Assembly: GCA_018715645.1 (NCBI GenBank)
Contig: DVLE01000084.1
Span: 30,285 to 94,284 of the forward strand
Direction of reading: 5' to 3'
From: Candidatus Merdisoma merdipullorum
GTDB taxonomy: Bacteria > Bacillota > Clostridia > Lachnospirales > Lachnospiraceae
Length of the DNA stretch: 64,000 nucleotides
Shown: positions 45,210 to 52,893 of the stretch, in pieces
Layout of the letters: each line of letters starts with the position of its first letter
Position numbering within the stretch: the first letter of the stretch is position 1
Program-made: the position numbers and the translations under genes
Notes under the pieces: model-generated
Databases searched by the model: none
Told to the model about the DNA's origin: nothing
The model's input: the letters and a program-made list of their open reading frames with translations, nothing else

Positions 45210-45904
45210 GATCGCTCCTCCTTCCACTGGTATCCAAAACCTCTTACTGTGACAAGATGAACAGGATTTGACGGATCGGCTTCTACCTTTTCGCGAAGCC
45301 GGCGCACGTAGACGGACAGGGTATTGTCGTCCACGAAATGTCCGCCCTCGTCCCAGAGTTCGCTCAAAATGACGTCTCTCGTAACGACATGGCCTGCGCT
45401 GCGTACCAGCAGACAGAGAAGGCGGTATTCTGCTGCGGTCAGTTCCAGAGGCTTTCCGTCCAGAAACGCCCGGCTTCCCAGAACATCAATCGTAAGGCTG
45501 CCGCTGGAAAGGAAGGCAGGCGTATTCTGACGCGCCTCCCCGGCTCTGCGAAGCAAGGCCCGGATGCGGGAGCATAGCTCGCCGAGACGGAAGGGCTTGG
45601 TGACATAATCGTCTCCGCCGCAGTCCAGACCGCGGATAATGCTGACCTCCTCGTCCGAGGCAGTCAGAAAGATTACAGGAATCCGGCTTCCGTTTTTCCG
45701 CACCTGTTCACAGACTTCAAAACCTGTGCCATCCGGCAGGGTAACGTCCAGAATCAGGAGATCGTAGGCGTCGATTTTTGACAGGCGGCTCATGCAGTCG
45801 CGGACAGTTCTGACCACCTCCGTCTCGAAGCCGTTTTTTCGCAAAGAATAGGTTAATCCGTCGATCAGACTTAAATCGTCTTCCAGCAGCAGTAATCGGT
45901 TCAC
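45206..45904 (-). CDS. OmpR-family response regulator
   Basis: This 232-residue regulator has a receiver domain with Asp9-Asp10 and phospho-acceptor Asp53 in LLILDVTLPDG, Thr and Lys of the switch in FLTASD and YVTKPF, and a C-terminal winged helix (about 130-230) ending in HLVTVRGFGYQWK. It should control the downstream kinase and ABC genes, and probably itself through the palindrome near 46025. Confidence 0.94.
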   Translation of the reverse strand: MNRLLLLEDDLSLIDGLTYSLRKNGFETEVVRTVRDCMSRLSKIDAYDLLILDVTLPDGTGFEVCEQVRKNGSRIPVIFLTASDEEVSIIRGLDCGGDDYVTKPFRLGELCSRIRALLRRAGEARQNTPAFLSSGSLTIDVLGSRAFLDGKPLELTAAEYRLLCLLVRSAGHVVTRDVILSELWDEGGHFVDDNTLSVYVRRLREKVEADPSNPVHLVTVRGFGYQWKEERS

Positions 45905-45997
45905 AAGCGTTTCCTCCGGTATTGTTATGATTTTGCAAAGCGCGGCATATATAAGGGGAGAATACGGCCTTATGGATGAGAGATGCCGTTAAAGGTT

Positions 45998-46040
45998 ATT
46001 ATATCAGTTTTCCGGGAGTTTTACCTTACAATACTGTAAG
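45998..46040 (-). promoter_or_regulatory. Candidate promoter and operator of the two-component operon
   Basis: On the minus strand a perfect TATAAT (45998-46003) has no good -35. Instead a palindrome CTTACA-ATAC-TGTAAG lies at 46025-46040, just where an activator would contact polymerase. This suggests activation by the encoded regulator. Confidence 0.45.
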
Positions 46041-46128
46041 ATTGACAGCAAGGAGATTTGAAAAAGACTTGGAAAAGAGAGATTTGCAGGCTGAATCGAC
46101 AGGGACATCATACAGAAAAAAACAGCAG

Positions 46129-46164
46129 AAAAGACCCGGCTGAATATGTTCGGCCGGGTCTTTT
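46129..46164 (-). terminator. Terminator of the glycyl-radical enzyme gene
   Basis: Perfect 12-bp arms AAAAGACCCGGC (46129-46140) and GCCGGGTCTTTT (46153-46164). On the minus strand a T-rich tract follows. It ends 3 bp from the stop codon. Confidence 0.85.
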
Positions 46165-46167
46165 GTC

Positions 46168-48573
46168 TTAAAGAGTCTGTTCTGTTCGGGCGATGATGTC
46201 GTCCTGTGTCTGGCGGGATAGTACGTTGAAAAAAGCGCTGTAGCCCGCTACCCGAACGATTAGATCCCTGTGCTTTTCGGGATGCGCCTGGGCGTCCAGT
46301 AAAGTTTCCCGTGATACCACGTTGTACTGTACATGATACCCGTGCAGCCTGTTGAAGAAAGTCCGAAGCAGGAGAATTAATTTTTCCTTATTCTCATCTT
46401 TGGAAAGGAGCTGGGGCGTAACCTTCTGATTCAGAAGAACTCCGCCTGTGATTTCCTTTGTGTTGAGTTTTGATACGGATTTGAATACCGCTGTGGGCCC
46501 ACATTTATCCATAGAATGGCTTGGAGAACATCCCTCCGCCAGCGGCTCGCCTGCATGGCGGCCATCGGGCGTCGCCAGAGTTCCGCGTCCCTGTCCCACG
46601 TTTGCAGAGATAGAGGAGGTCCCCGCGTAGCGGATACCGCCGATAGGTCCTCTGCCGAATCGGGTATTCGGATATTTTCGGATCTCATCAATGTAGATCT
46701 GATAAGCGTCTACGACAAGCTGATCTACATAATCGTCGTCATTTCCGTATTTGGGGGCGTCTTCCTGAAGAAGGCTTCGGATACGTTCACCATCCTCTCC
46801 CTTAAAATCAGACATCAGCGCGTCCCAAAGCTGCGTAGGAGTAAGTTTTTTCTCTTCAAATACAAGCTTTTTAACAGCAGCCAGGGAATCTGCCAGATTG
46901 GCGATTCCTACCTGAAGGCCGCTGATAAAATCGTAGATCGCGCCGCCTTCCTTCAGCGTCAGACCTCTGCCAATGCAGTCGTCGCAGAGGGCGGAACATA
47001 AAACGTCCGGAACATCCTCTTCCAATACCATGTCGCAGGCGTTTTCGATAATGACGCTTTGCTTTGTAAATTCCTTGATAATTTTATCCCAGGCAGCTTC
47101 CACCTGCTTAAAGTCCGTCATATCCTTGAAATGGCCCACGCCCTCCATAAGCCTTGTACCGGACGCCGGATCGACGCCGTCGTTTAAGGCGATTAGGAAA
47201 GATTTCGGGAAGTTCAGGAAGCTCATTCCTGTGCAGCGGTAGCCCCATTTTCCCGGAACAGCTGTTTCCACGCAGCCTATAGCGCTGTAGTTGTAAGCGT
47301 CCTCCTCTTTGACTCCGCGGGCGATGAATGAAGGAATAATAATTTCATCGTTGTTAAACGCCGGCATTCCGAAGCCGAGCTTTACCACCTCGATGGCTTC
47401 GTTCATAAAACGATCGTCGAGACCGGAATGATAGCGGACAGTCAGATTGGGCTGGGGAAGCCTCGTCTGTGCGACGCTTCTGAGAATCAGATAGGTCAGC
47501 GGGTTGACAGCGTCTTTTTTGTCAGGCGTCTGACCGCCTACCGTGACGTTCTGATACAGGGGTGAGCCAGCGGAAAACTGCGTGTGGCTCCAGCTTCGTA
47601 TTTTGTTGATGGTGAAGGTTTTCAGCCACAGGTTGGTTAAAAGCTCGCAGGCGCTTTCTTCCGTGATAGCTCCTTTTTCCAGATCCGCCTTGTAATAGGG
47701 ATACAGATATTGATCCATGCGTCCGTAGGAAAGAGAGTGTCCGTTGGATTCGATCTGCAGAATCAGGTGAATCAGCCACATGGACTGGACGGCCTCATAG
47801 AAGGAATCGGCCTTTTCATAAGGCACTTTTCTCATGATTCTTGCCAGTTCCAGAAGCTCTGCGGATCTTTGAGGAGCTGCAGACGCGGCCTTTTCTTCTG
47901 CAAGCCCGGCGTATCTGAGAGCGAATTTTCTGATGGCTTGGATTACAATTTTGATCGCTTCATAGAAATAGTATTTTTTGAGCTGCTTATAATCTGTCAG
48001 ATCAAGCTTCGCCTCGGCTTCGTCTGTGCGTCGTTCAAAATCCTTCAGTCCCTTTGCCATAACCGCGGCGTAGTCTACTGCGATATGCGCGTCGCCGGAG
48101 GTGATGTTTCCCTCAGCTTTGATGATGCCCAGATCGTAATACACCCTGCTTTCCGGAGGGAGAGCGGCGAGTCCCTTGTCCTTTGTGGTGTTGTGTTCCC
48201 AGTAGGGAGCCAGAGCCCGCAGCGTTTCCTTGGTTTCCTCTGTGATATAGAAGACATCCCCATCGCGTTTTTCAAATTCATCAAGCTCAGCGATTACCCA
48301 ATCCATTGCATATTCCGGGAAAATGGGTGCGGAACGGTTGCTGGAGGCCTGGTTTCCCGCCAGCAGGGAGTCGTCTTCGATGTAAATAGTCATATGCTCA
48401 AGAATATTTTCCAGCATATAAGCGCGCTTCAGAATTGTTGGTTTATCTGCATGAAGCTTGTAGCTTTCCGTAGTCAGAACAGCCCGCTCCGCACAGACGT
48501 AAGGACGTGCGTTTAACAGTTCTTCCCGAAAATGGTGCATCCGGGATGTCAATTTGCCAAAATAGTCTGCCAT
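46168..48573 (-). CDS. Glycyl-radical enzyme of the Gly-Cys-Val-Glu (dehydratase/lyase) class
   Basis: This 801-residue enzyme has a C-terminal glycyl-radical loop VRVAGYSAFF with Gly777. The active-site motif AIGCVETAVPG gives Cys434 and Glu436. Pyruvate formate-lyase has two adjacent cysteines instead, so this is not a PFL, although it would often be annotated as one. The Cys-X-Glu pair is that of glycerol/diol dehydratases, hydroxyproline dehydratase, choline and isethionate lyases and the YbiW/PflD group reported to open anhydrohexitol phosphates. The sugar genes next door make a phosphorylated sugar derivative an attractive substrate. ATG at 48573 has a GGAGGAAAT site. The gene is divergent from its activase. 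Confidence 0.85.
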   Translation of the reverse strand: MADYFGKLTSRMHHFREELLNARPYVCAERAVLTTESYKLHADKPTILKRAYMLENILEHMTIYIEDDSLLAGNQASSNRSAPIFPEYAMDWVIAELDEFEKRDGDVFYITEETKETLRALAPYWEHNTTKDKGLAALPPESRVYYDLGIIKAEGNITSGDAHIAVDYAAVMAKGLKDFERRTDEAEAKLDLTDYKQLKKYYFYEAIKIVIQAIRKFALRYAGLAEEKAASAAPQRSAELLELARIMRKVPYEKADSFYEAVQSMWLIHLILQIESNGHSLSYGRMDQYLYPYYKADLEKGAITEESACELLTNLWLKTFTINKIRSWSHTQFSAGSPLYQNVTVGGQTPDKKDAVNPLTYLILRSVAQTRLPQPNLTVRYHSGLDDRFMNEAIEVVKLGFGMPAFNNDEIIIPSFIARGVKEEDAYNYSAIGCVETAVPGKWGYRCTGMSFLNFPKSFLIALNDGVDPASGTRLMEGVGHFKDMTDFKQVEAAWDKIIKEFTKQSVIIENACDMVLEEDVPDVLCSALCDDCIGRGLTLKEGGAIYDFISGLQVGIANLADSLAAVKKLVFEEKKLTPTQLWDALMSDFKGEDGERIRSLLQEDAPKYGNDDDYVDQLVVDAYQIYIDEIRKYPNTRFGRGPIGGIRYAGTSSISANVGQGRGTLATPDGRHAGEPLAEGCSPSHSMDKCGPTAVFKSVSKLNTKEITGGVLLNQKVTPQLLSKDENKEKLILLLRTFFNRLHGYHVQYNVVSRETLLDAQAHPEKHRDLIVRVAGYSAFFNVLSRQTQDDIIARTEQTL

Positions 48574-48631
48574 TCTTATTTCCTCCTGAATCCATAAGGT
48601 CTTGTTAACAGTAACGATTATCATTTTCTAT

Positions 48632-48660
48632 ATTATATAAAATATTGCTAAAGAAATCAA
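48632..48660 (-). promoter_or_regulatory. Sigma-A promoter of the glycyl-radical enzyme
   Basis: On the minus strand TTGATT (48660-48655) is followed by a 17-bp spacer and TATAAT (48637-48632). It lies about 60 bp upstream of the start codon. Confidence 0.65.
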
Positions 48661-48693
48661 TAATAATTTCGTATGAAAACAAAATAATTTCAA

Positions 48694-48729
48694 AAACATG
48701 TTTACATGTTTGCTTCAGCATGATAAAAT
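48694..48729 (+). promoter_or_regulatory. Activase promoter with overlapping palindrome
   Basis: TTTACA (48701-48706), 17 bp, then TAAAAT (48724-48729) forms a plus-strand promoter. The perfect palindrome AAACATGT-TT-ACATGTTT (48694-48711) covers the -35, so a repressor bound there would block it. Confidence 0.55.
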
Positions 48730-48756
48730 ACGACGAAAAAGGAGGAGGAACACAAC

Positions 48757-49524
48757 GTGAAAAAAGGGCTTATCTTTAATATACAGAAATTCAGCATCAA
48801 CGACGGGCCGGGGATTCGTTCGACCGTTTTTTTCTGCGGCTGTCCCTTGAGTTGCCGCTGGTGTTCAAATCCGGAATCTCAGAATCGATACCGGAAACAG
48901 GCATCCATGTCCGAGGATCCGAAGCTTTCCGGGAGATTGTGGACTGTGGAGGAGGTGCTGGAGGAACTGGAAAAGGATCGCTGCTTTTACGAGGAGTCGG
49001 GAGGAGGTATTACGCTGTCCGGAGGCGAGGTTCTTCAGCAGCATGCTTTTGCGGAGGAACTTTTGAAAGAAGCCCAGAGGCGCGGGCTTCACTGCGCCGT
49101 CGAGACGACCGGATACGCATCGCGAGAGATTTTCGCCGGATTTGTAGATCATGTGGATCTGCTGCTTTTTGACATGAAGCATTGGGACCGGGAAAAGCAT
49201 TATGAGAAAACGGGAGTGTACAATGATCAGATTTTGGAGAATATGCGTTATGCGGTGAAGAAAGGAATTCCTGTGATTGCCCGAATCCCTGTGATACCGG
49301 GATTTAATAACGGTATTCTGGATGCGGAGCAGTTTTCCAGGCTCCTTCTGTCAATTGGAATCCGGGAGGTTCATCTGCTGCCCTTTCATCAATTCGGTGA
49401 AAAAAAATATGCAAGGCTTGGGGCGGATTATGAGATGGCGGGCTGCAGGCAGCTTCATCCGGAGGATTTGGAAGAATATCGTGATGTTTTTGCAGCGCAT
49501 GGACTGGAATGCAGCTTTAGATGA
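48757..49524 (+). CDS. Glycyl-radical enzyme activating protein (radical SAM), ferredoxin insert absent
   Basis: It generates the glycyl radical on the neighbouring enzyme using SAM and a 4Fe-4S cluster. FNIQKFSINDGPGIRSTVFF leads to CPLSCRWC (Cys29, Cys33, Cys36). SGGGITLSGGEVLQQ and the FDMKHWD and RIPVIPGFN motifs follow. Activases of non-PFL glycyl-radical enzymes normally carry an insert with two ferredoxin-type clusters after the first motif. Here PESQNRYRKQASMSED runs directly into the next helix with no cysteines, giving 255 instead of about 300 residues. A GTG start at 48757 has an AAGGAGGAGG site. Confidence 0.88.
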   Translation: MKKGLIFNIQKFSINDGPGIRSTVFFCGCPLSCRWCSNPESQNRYRKQASMSEDPKLSGRLWTVEEVLEELEKDRCFYEESGGGITLSGGEVLQQHAFAEELLKEAQRRGLHCAVETTGYASREIFAGFVDHVDLLLFDMKHWDREKHYEKTGVYNDQILENMRYAVKKGIPVIARIPVIPGFNNGILDAEQFSRLLLSIGIREVHLLPFHQFGEKKYARLGADYEMAGCRQLHPEDLEEYRDVFAAHGLECSFR

Positions 49525-49529
49525 TGGAA

Positions 49530-49578
49530 AGGATGTTCCAAAGCCTTCGTATGGAGGCGGCTTTGGAACATCCTTTCT
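49530..49578. terminator. Bidirectional terminator between activase and deoR-type gene
   Basis: Perfect 16-bp arms AGGATGTTCCAAAGCC (49530-49545) and GGCTTTGGAACATCCT (49559-49574), followed by TTCTT, between two convergent genes. Confidence 0.85.
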
Positions 49579-49587
49579 TCTTGAAAT

Positions 49588-50337
49588 TCAGACGTTTGTG
49601 ATTTCTACATGGATACCATGCGATTCCAGAATCCTTCGGTAGTCGTCGGAAAGACGGCTGTCTGTCACTACAGTATGGACGTCCTCGGATGAAAACAGTC
49701 TGGCTACGCTCTGGCGGCCGAACTTTTCCGAGGTAGTCAGCACGATGACCTGATCGGCGCGTTTGGCCAGTTCCTTTACAACGCAGCTTCGTGTGTGATT
49801 GACGTTTGTAAAGCCGTTTTCCTCTGTATAACCGTCTACGCCTACAAAAAGCTTGTTCACATGGTATTCCTGAGCGCAGAGCTGGGTGACGGGGCCGGTG
49901 GTAACCTCAGCCACCATATCATAGTCGCCGCCCAGAAGGATGACATGGGCTGTAGGTGCCTGATTCAGATAACGGGCGATATAGGCGGAATTGGTGATGA
50001 TCGTCGCATCCTTTTGCCGCGCGGCTTCCAGAGCGAAAAGAGCGCAGGTGGAGCCGGATTCAATCATAATGGTTTCCATGGGGGTTATAAGTTCAACAGC
50101 CTTCTGGGCAATCGCTTTTTTTTCTGGATAGTGAATGGCCATACGGGAATTGATAGAGTCCGGAGAGGCCTTTGCGGCGTAGCCGTGCTGCCGTCTTAGA
50201 AGGCCCTGCTCCTCCAGATCCTCCAGATCCTTGCGGATTGTTACCATAGAAAGCTTTAAGGCTTCCGAAAGCTCCTGAACGCTTACTTTTTCTTTTTCGT
50301 TGATTATATTTAGTATCTGTAAATGCCGCTCTTTCAT
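49588..50337 (-). CDS. DeoR/GlpR-family transcriptional regulator
   Basis: This 249-residue repressor has an N-terminal winged helix (VSVQELSEALKLSMVTIRKDLE, about 18-39, then GLLRRQHG) and a C-terminal DeoR sensor domain (IMIESGSTCALFALEA, VILLGGDYD, KLFVGVDGYTEENGFT). Family members usually respond to phosphorylated sugars. It sits between the glycyl-radical pair and the sugar operon and is divergent from the latter, so it is the natural candidate to control both. Confidence 0.92.
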   Translation of the reverse strand: MKERHLQILNIINEKEKVSVQELSEALKLSMVTIRKDLEDLEEQGLLRRQHGYAAKASPDSINSRMAIHYPEKKAIAQKAVELITPMETIMIESGSTCALFALEAARQKDATIITNSAYIARYLNQAPTAHVILLGGDYDMVAEVTTGPVTQLCAQEYHVNKLFVGVDGYTEENGFTNVNHTRSCVVKELAKRADQVIVLTTSEKFGRQSVARLFSSEDVHTVVTDSRLSDDYRRILESHGIHVEITNV

Positions 50338-50501
50338 GGCGTATATCAGTCCTTTCCGTTTTTTCGCCTTAGCGCGAAGTTCAAGATAGACTGCGCGTCG
50401 GCGTTATCATCATTATATCTCAATAATTTCCAAAATTCCAGCAAAAATAAAGTTAACAAACGAAAGAAAATATATTGCGTTTAAAAATAAATAAATTACT
50501 A

Positions 50502-50530
50502 TTGACAATATAAAAATTAACATATATAAT
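50502..50530 (+). promoter_or_regulatory. Consensus sigma-A promoter of the sugar operon
   Basis: TTGACA (50502-50507), exactly 17 bp, then TATAAT (50525-50530): both hexamers are perfect. Such a strong promoter implies repression; the AT-rich stretch 50338-50501 upstream contains AATAATTTC (50422-50430), also found twice in the glycyl-radical intergenic region. Confidence 0.82.
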
Positions 50531-50570
50531 TTAAAATATCACAAAACAAATTTCTTTTTTGGAGAAAAAT

Positions 50571-51515
50571 ATGTGCAAAAATTACAGAATTGGGATCGAC
50601 GCGGGAGGCACAAAGGTTGCCTATGGCCTGTTTGACAGGGAGGGAAACCTGCTGGAGCGTTTTCAGCATCCATCGGATACGGAGGCGGACGGGCCAGCGT
50701 TTACTGAACAAATGGTGTCCGCGATTGAAAAGCTTTTGGAAAAGCATTCGTTGAAAACAGAGGATCTCGAAGGGATTGGAATTTGTATGCCCTCCTATAT
50801 TCTGTTTGATACCGGTTATGTGTATCTGACGTCGGCATTGCCAAAGATTCGGGACTTCGGAATGAAGGCGTATCTGGAGGACCGTCTTCCTGGCGTAAAG
50901 TTCGTGCTGGATAACGACAGCAACGCGGCCGCCATAGCGGAATACCGGAAAGGAGCCGGAAGAGGGCTGCGGCATATGATGTATGTGGCTGTCAGCACAG
51001 GAATAGGAAGCGGAATCATTATAGATGGAAAGCTTTTCAGAGGAAGCTACGGTTGGGCAGGCGAGAACGGCCACATGCTTGCCACTCCGGATGAAGGCGT
51101 ACTTTGCGGCTGCAGAAACAGGGGCTGCTTTATGTCGTACGCCAGCGGAAGATACGTGCCGCGTCATCTGAAGCTGCGGATGCTGGAGGGGAAAGAAAGC
51201 CTGCTGGAGGGAAAAGAAGATTTGAGCTGCGAGGATCTGCTTTTCGCCTATCGTCAGGGAGACGCTCTTGCGAAAGAAATGGTGGAGAGCATGGCGCACC
51301 ACTTGGCTGTTTGCCTTTACAACTGCTATATGCTGCTGAACATCAATGTGTTTGTGTTTGGAGGAGGCCTCACAAATTTCGGAGAGGCCCTGTTTGGCAG
51401 GGTAAGGGAAGAGTTTGACCGGTATAATCAGATTCCCCTGCCAGTGGAATTTCGCTTTGCAGAGCTGAAAAAGGATTTTGGAATCATCGGCGCGGCGGAA
51501 CTTGTATTGGATTGA
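50571..51515 (+). CDS. ROK-family sugar kinase (copy 1)
   Basis: This 314-residue ATP-dependent sugar kinase starts YRIGIDAGGTKVAYGLFD, the ROK phosphate loop. It has LDNDSNAAAIAEYRKGAGRG, STGIGSGIIIDGKLFRGSYGWAGENGHM (ExGH) and the zinc motif CGCRNRGC, in which Arg replaces the usual Gly. It could be a glucokinase or a glycoside 6-kinase. ATG at 50571 is preferred over TTG at 50559 because GGAG lies 7 bp upstream. It is the first gene of the sugar operon and is clearly related to the second ROK gene at 59927. Confidence 0.85.
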   Translation: MCKNYRIGIDAGGTKVAYGLFDREGNLLERFQHPSDTEADGPAFTEQMVSAIEKLLEKHSLKTEDLEGIGICMPSYILFDTGYVYLTSALPKIRDFGMKAYLEDRLPGVKFVLDNDSNAAAIAEYRKGAGRGLRHMMYVAVSTGIGSGIIIDGKLFRGSYGWAGENGHMLATPDEGVLCGCRNRGCFMSYASGRYVPRHLKLRMLEGKESLLEGKEDLSCEDLLFAYRQGDALAKEMVESMAHHLAVCLYNCYMLLNINVFVFGGGLTNFGEALFGRVREEFDRYNQIPLPVEFRFAELKKDFGIIGAAELVLD

Positions 51516-51547
51516 CGGTGGAACGCGCGGTTGAGAGGTACGGCGTT

Positions 51548-52696
51548 ATGGAGAATGAGGAATTGCTTTTGTTTACAGGAGGTTATACGGAACCTATTTT
51601 GATGGGTTCGGGAGAGACGGTGCCGGGAAGCTGCAAAGGAATCGTCTGCTGGCGGTTTTGTCCGGATACAGGCAGGCTGGAATACCGGGGAGTGACGGAA
51701 GGCGTTTCCAATCCGTCCTGCGTGCTTGCGGATCCGCACGGACCTTATCTGTACTGCGTCAACGAACTGAAGCAATACGGCGGGATCGAAGGCTCCACAG
51801 TATCCGCCTTTGCGATAGAAGCAGACGAAGGGCGGCTGCGTCTGATTAACAGGCAGTTTACCTGCGGGGCTGATGCCTGTCATCTGAGCATGTCGCCGGA
51901 TGGAAGGTATCTGCTGGCGGCGAATTATTCAGGAGGAAGCTTTTGTGTATTTCCTGTCAGAGAAGATCATGGGCTGGATACGGCTTCCTGCATTTTAAAG
52001 CATCATGGGAAGGGAGCAGATCCATGGCGCCAGGAGAAGGCGCATCCCCATCAGACGATTCTGTCGCCGGACGGACAGCTTGTATATGTATCAGATCTGG
52101 GTCTGGACAGGCTGGCCTGCTACGAGGCGGACTGGGAAAGAGGCTGGCTTCTTCCGGCGGAAGAAAAAGATATTAAGGGACTTCCGGGGCAGGGAACACG
52201 TCACGGAGTTTTTAACGGATCGGGAGACAGGCTGTACATAATGACCGAGATGTCCTGCGAGGTAAACGTATATCAGTATGACAGAGCCGCGTGCCGGGGC
52301 AAGCTTTTGCAGACCGTGCCGGCTCTTGGAGAAAAGCTTCCGGGGGACGGGGCTATGTGTCTGGGTTCAGGCATAAGGCTGCATCCTTCGGGAAGGTGGT
52401 TGTACTGCGCAGTCCGCGGAACGGATCACATTGCTGTATTTCGTATGGAACCGGACGGTGGTTTGAGTCTGATACAGACGGAGCCAAGCGGAGGGCGAAC
52501 GCCGAGAGATTTTGTGATTTCGCCGGAGGGACGTTATCTGTTGGCGGGCAATCAGGATACGGATACGATCGGCGTGTTTAAAATCCACGAAGAGTCAGGC
52601 TGCATCGAAAAAATGTATATGCAGGAGGAAGCGTACTGTGTTACAAGCCTTTGCTTCTGGAAGCGACAAAAGCGTGCGGGAGAGAGCTGTTCATGA
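51548..52696 (+). CDS. Lactonase family protein (7-bladed beta-propeller, 6-phosphogluconolactonase-like)
   Basis: This 382-residue propeller protein is like the PF10282 lactonases (Pgl type). Recurrent blade motifs include NPSCVLADPHGPYLYCVNE, DACHLSMSPDGRYLLAANYSGGSF, HPHQTILSPDGQLVYVSDLG and TPRDFVISPEGRYLLAGNQD. It probably hydrolyses a sugar (phospho)lactone. ATG at 51548 is my choice; the frame is open back to 51512, overlapping the ROK stop. No signal peptide is seen, so it is cytoplasmic. Confidence 0.85.
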   Translation: MENEELLLFTGGYTEPILMGSGETVPGSCKGIVCWRFCPDTGRLEYRGVTEGVSNPSCVLADPHGPYLYCVNELKQYGGIEGSTVSAFAIEADEGRLRLINRQFTCGADACHLSMSPDGRYLLAANYSGGSFCVFPVREDHGLDTASCILKHHGKGADPWRQEKAHPHQTILSPDGQLVYVSDLGLDRLACYEADWERGWLLPAEEKDIKGLPGQGTRHGVFNGSGDRLYIMTEMSCEVNVYQYDRAACRGKLLQTVPALGEKLPGDGAMCLGSGIRLHPSGRWLYCAVRGTDHIAVFRMEPDGGLSLIQTEPSGGRTPRDFVISPEGRYLLAGNQDTDTIGVFKIHEESGCIEKMYMQEEAYCVTSLCFWKRQKRAGESCS

Positions 52697-52713
52697 AGGA
52701 GAACGGAAAAGGA

Positions 52714-52733
52714 AATATAGTCCGTACTATATT
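52714..52733. promoter_or_regulatory. Palindrome upstream of the binding-protein gene
   Basis: AATATAGT (52714-52721) and ACTATATT (52726-52733) are perfect 8-bp arms around CCGT. It lies in the 197-bp gap before the substrate-binding protein gene and may be an operator for an internal promoter. The rest of the gap shows nothing clear. Confidence 0.4.
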
Positions 52734-52893
52734 GTGCACCTTCTGTCCGGTTTTATAGGTTGAGGACAGGAGCAATGTCCGTCATAATAAGCGAAAAGAA
52801 ACAAACACAGAAAGCCGGACGATAAAGAAAATAATTAACAGGCGCGACCTGTCAGTTATAAAAAACAAATACAATGCAAGGAGGACACAAAAC

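Noticed and set aside
46168..48573. Annotation as pyruvate formate-lyase
   Set aside because: The active site has a single cysteine in a Gly-Cys-Val-Glu motif instead of the two adjacent cysteines of PFL.
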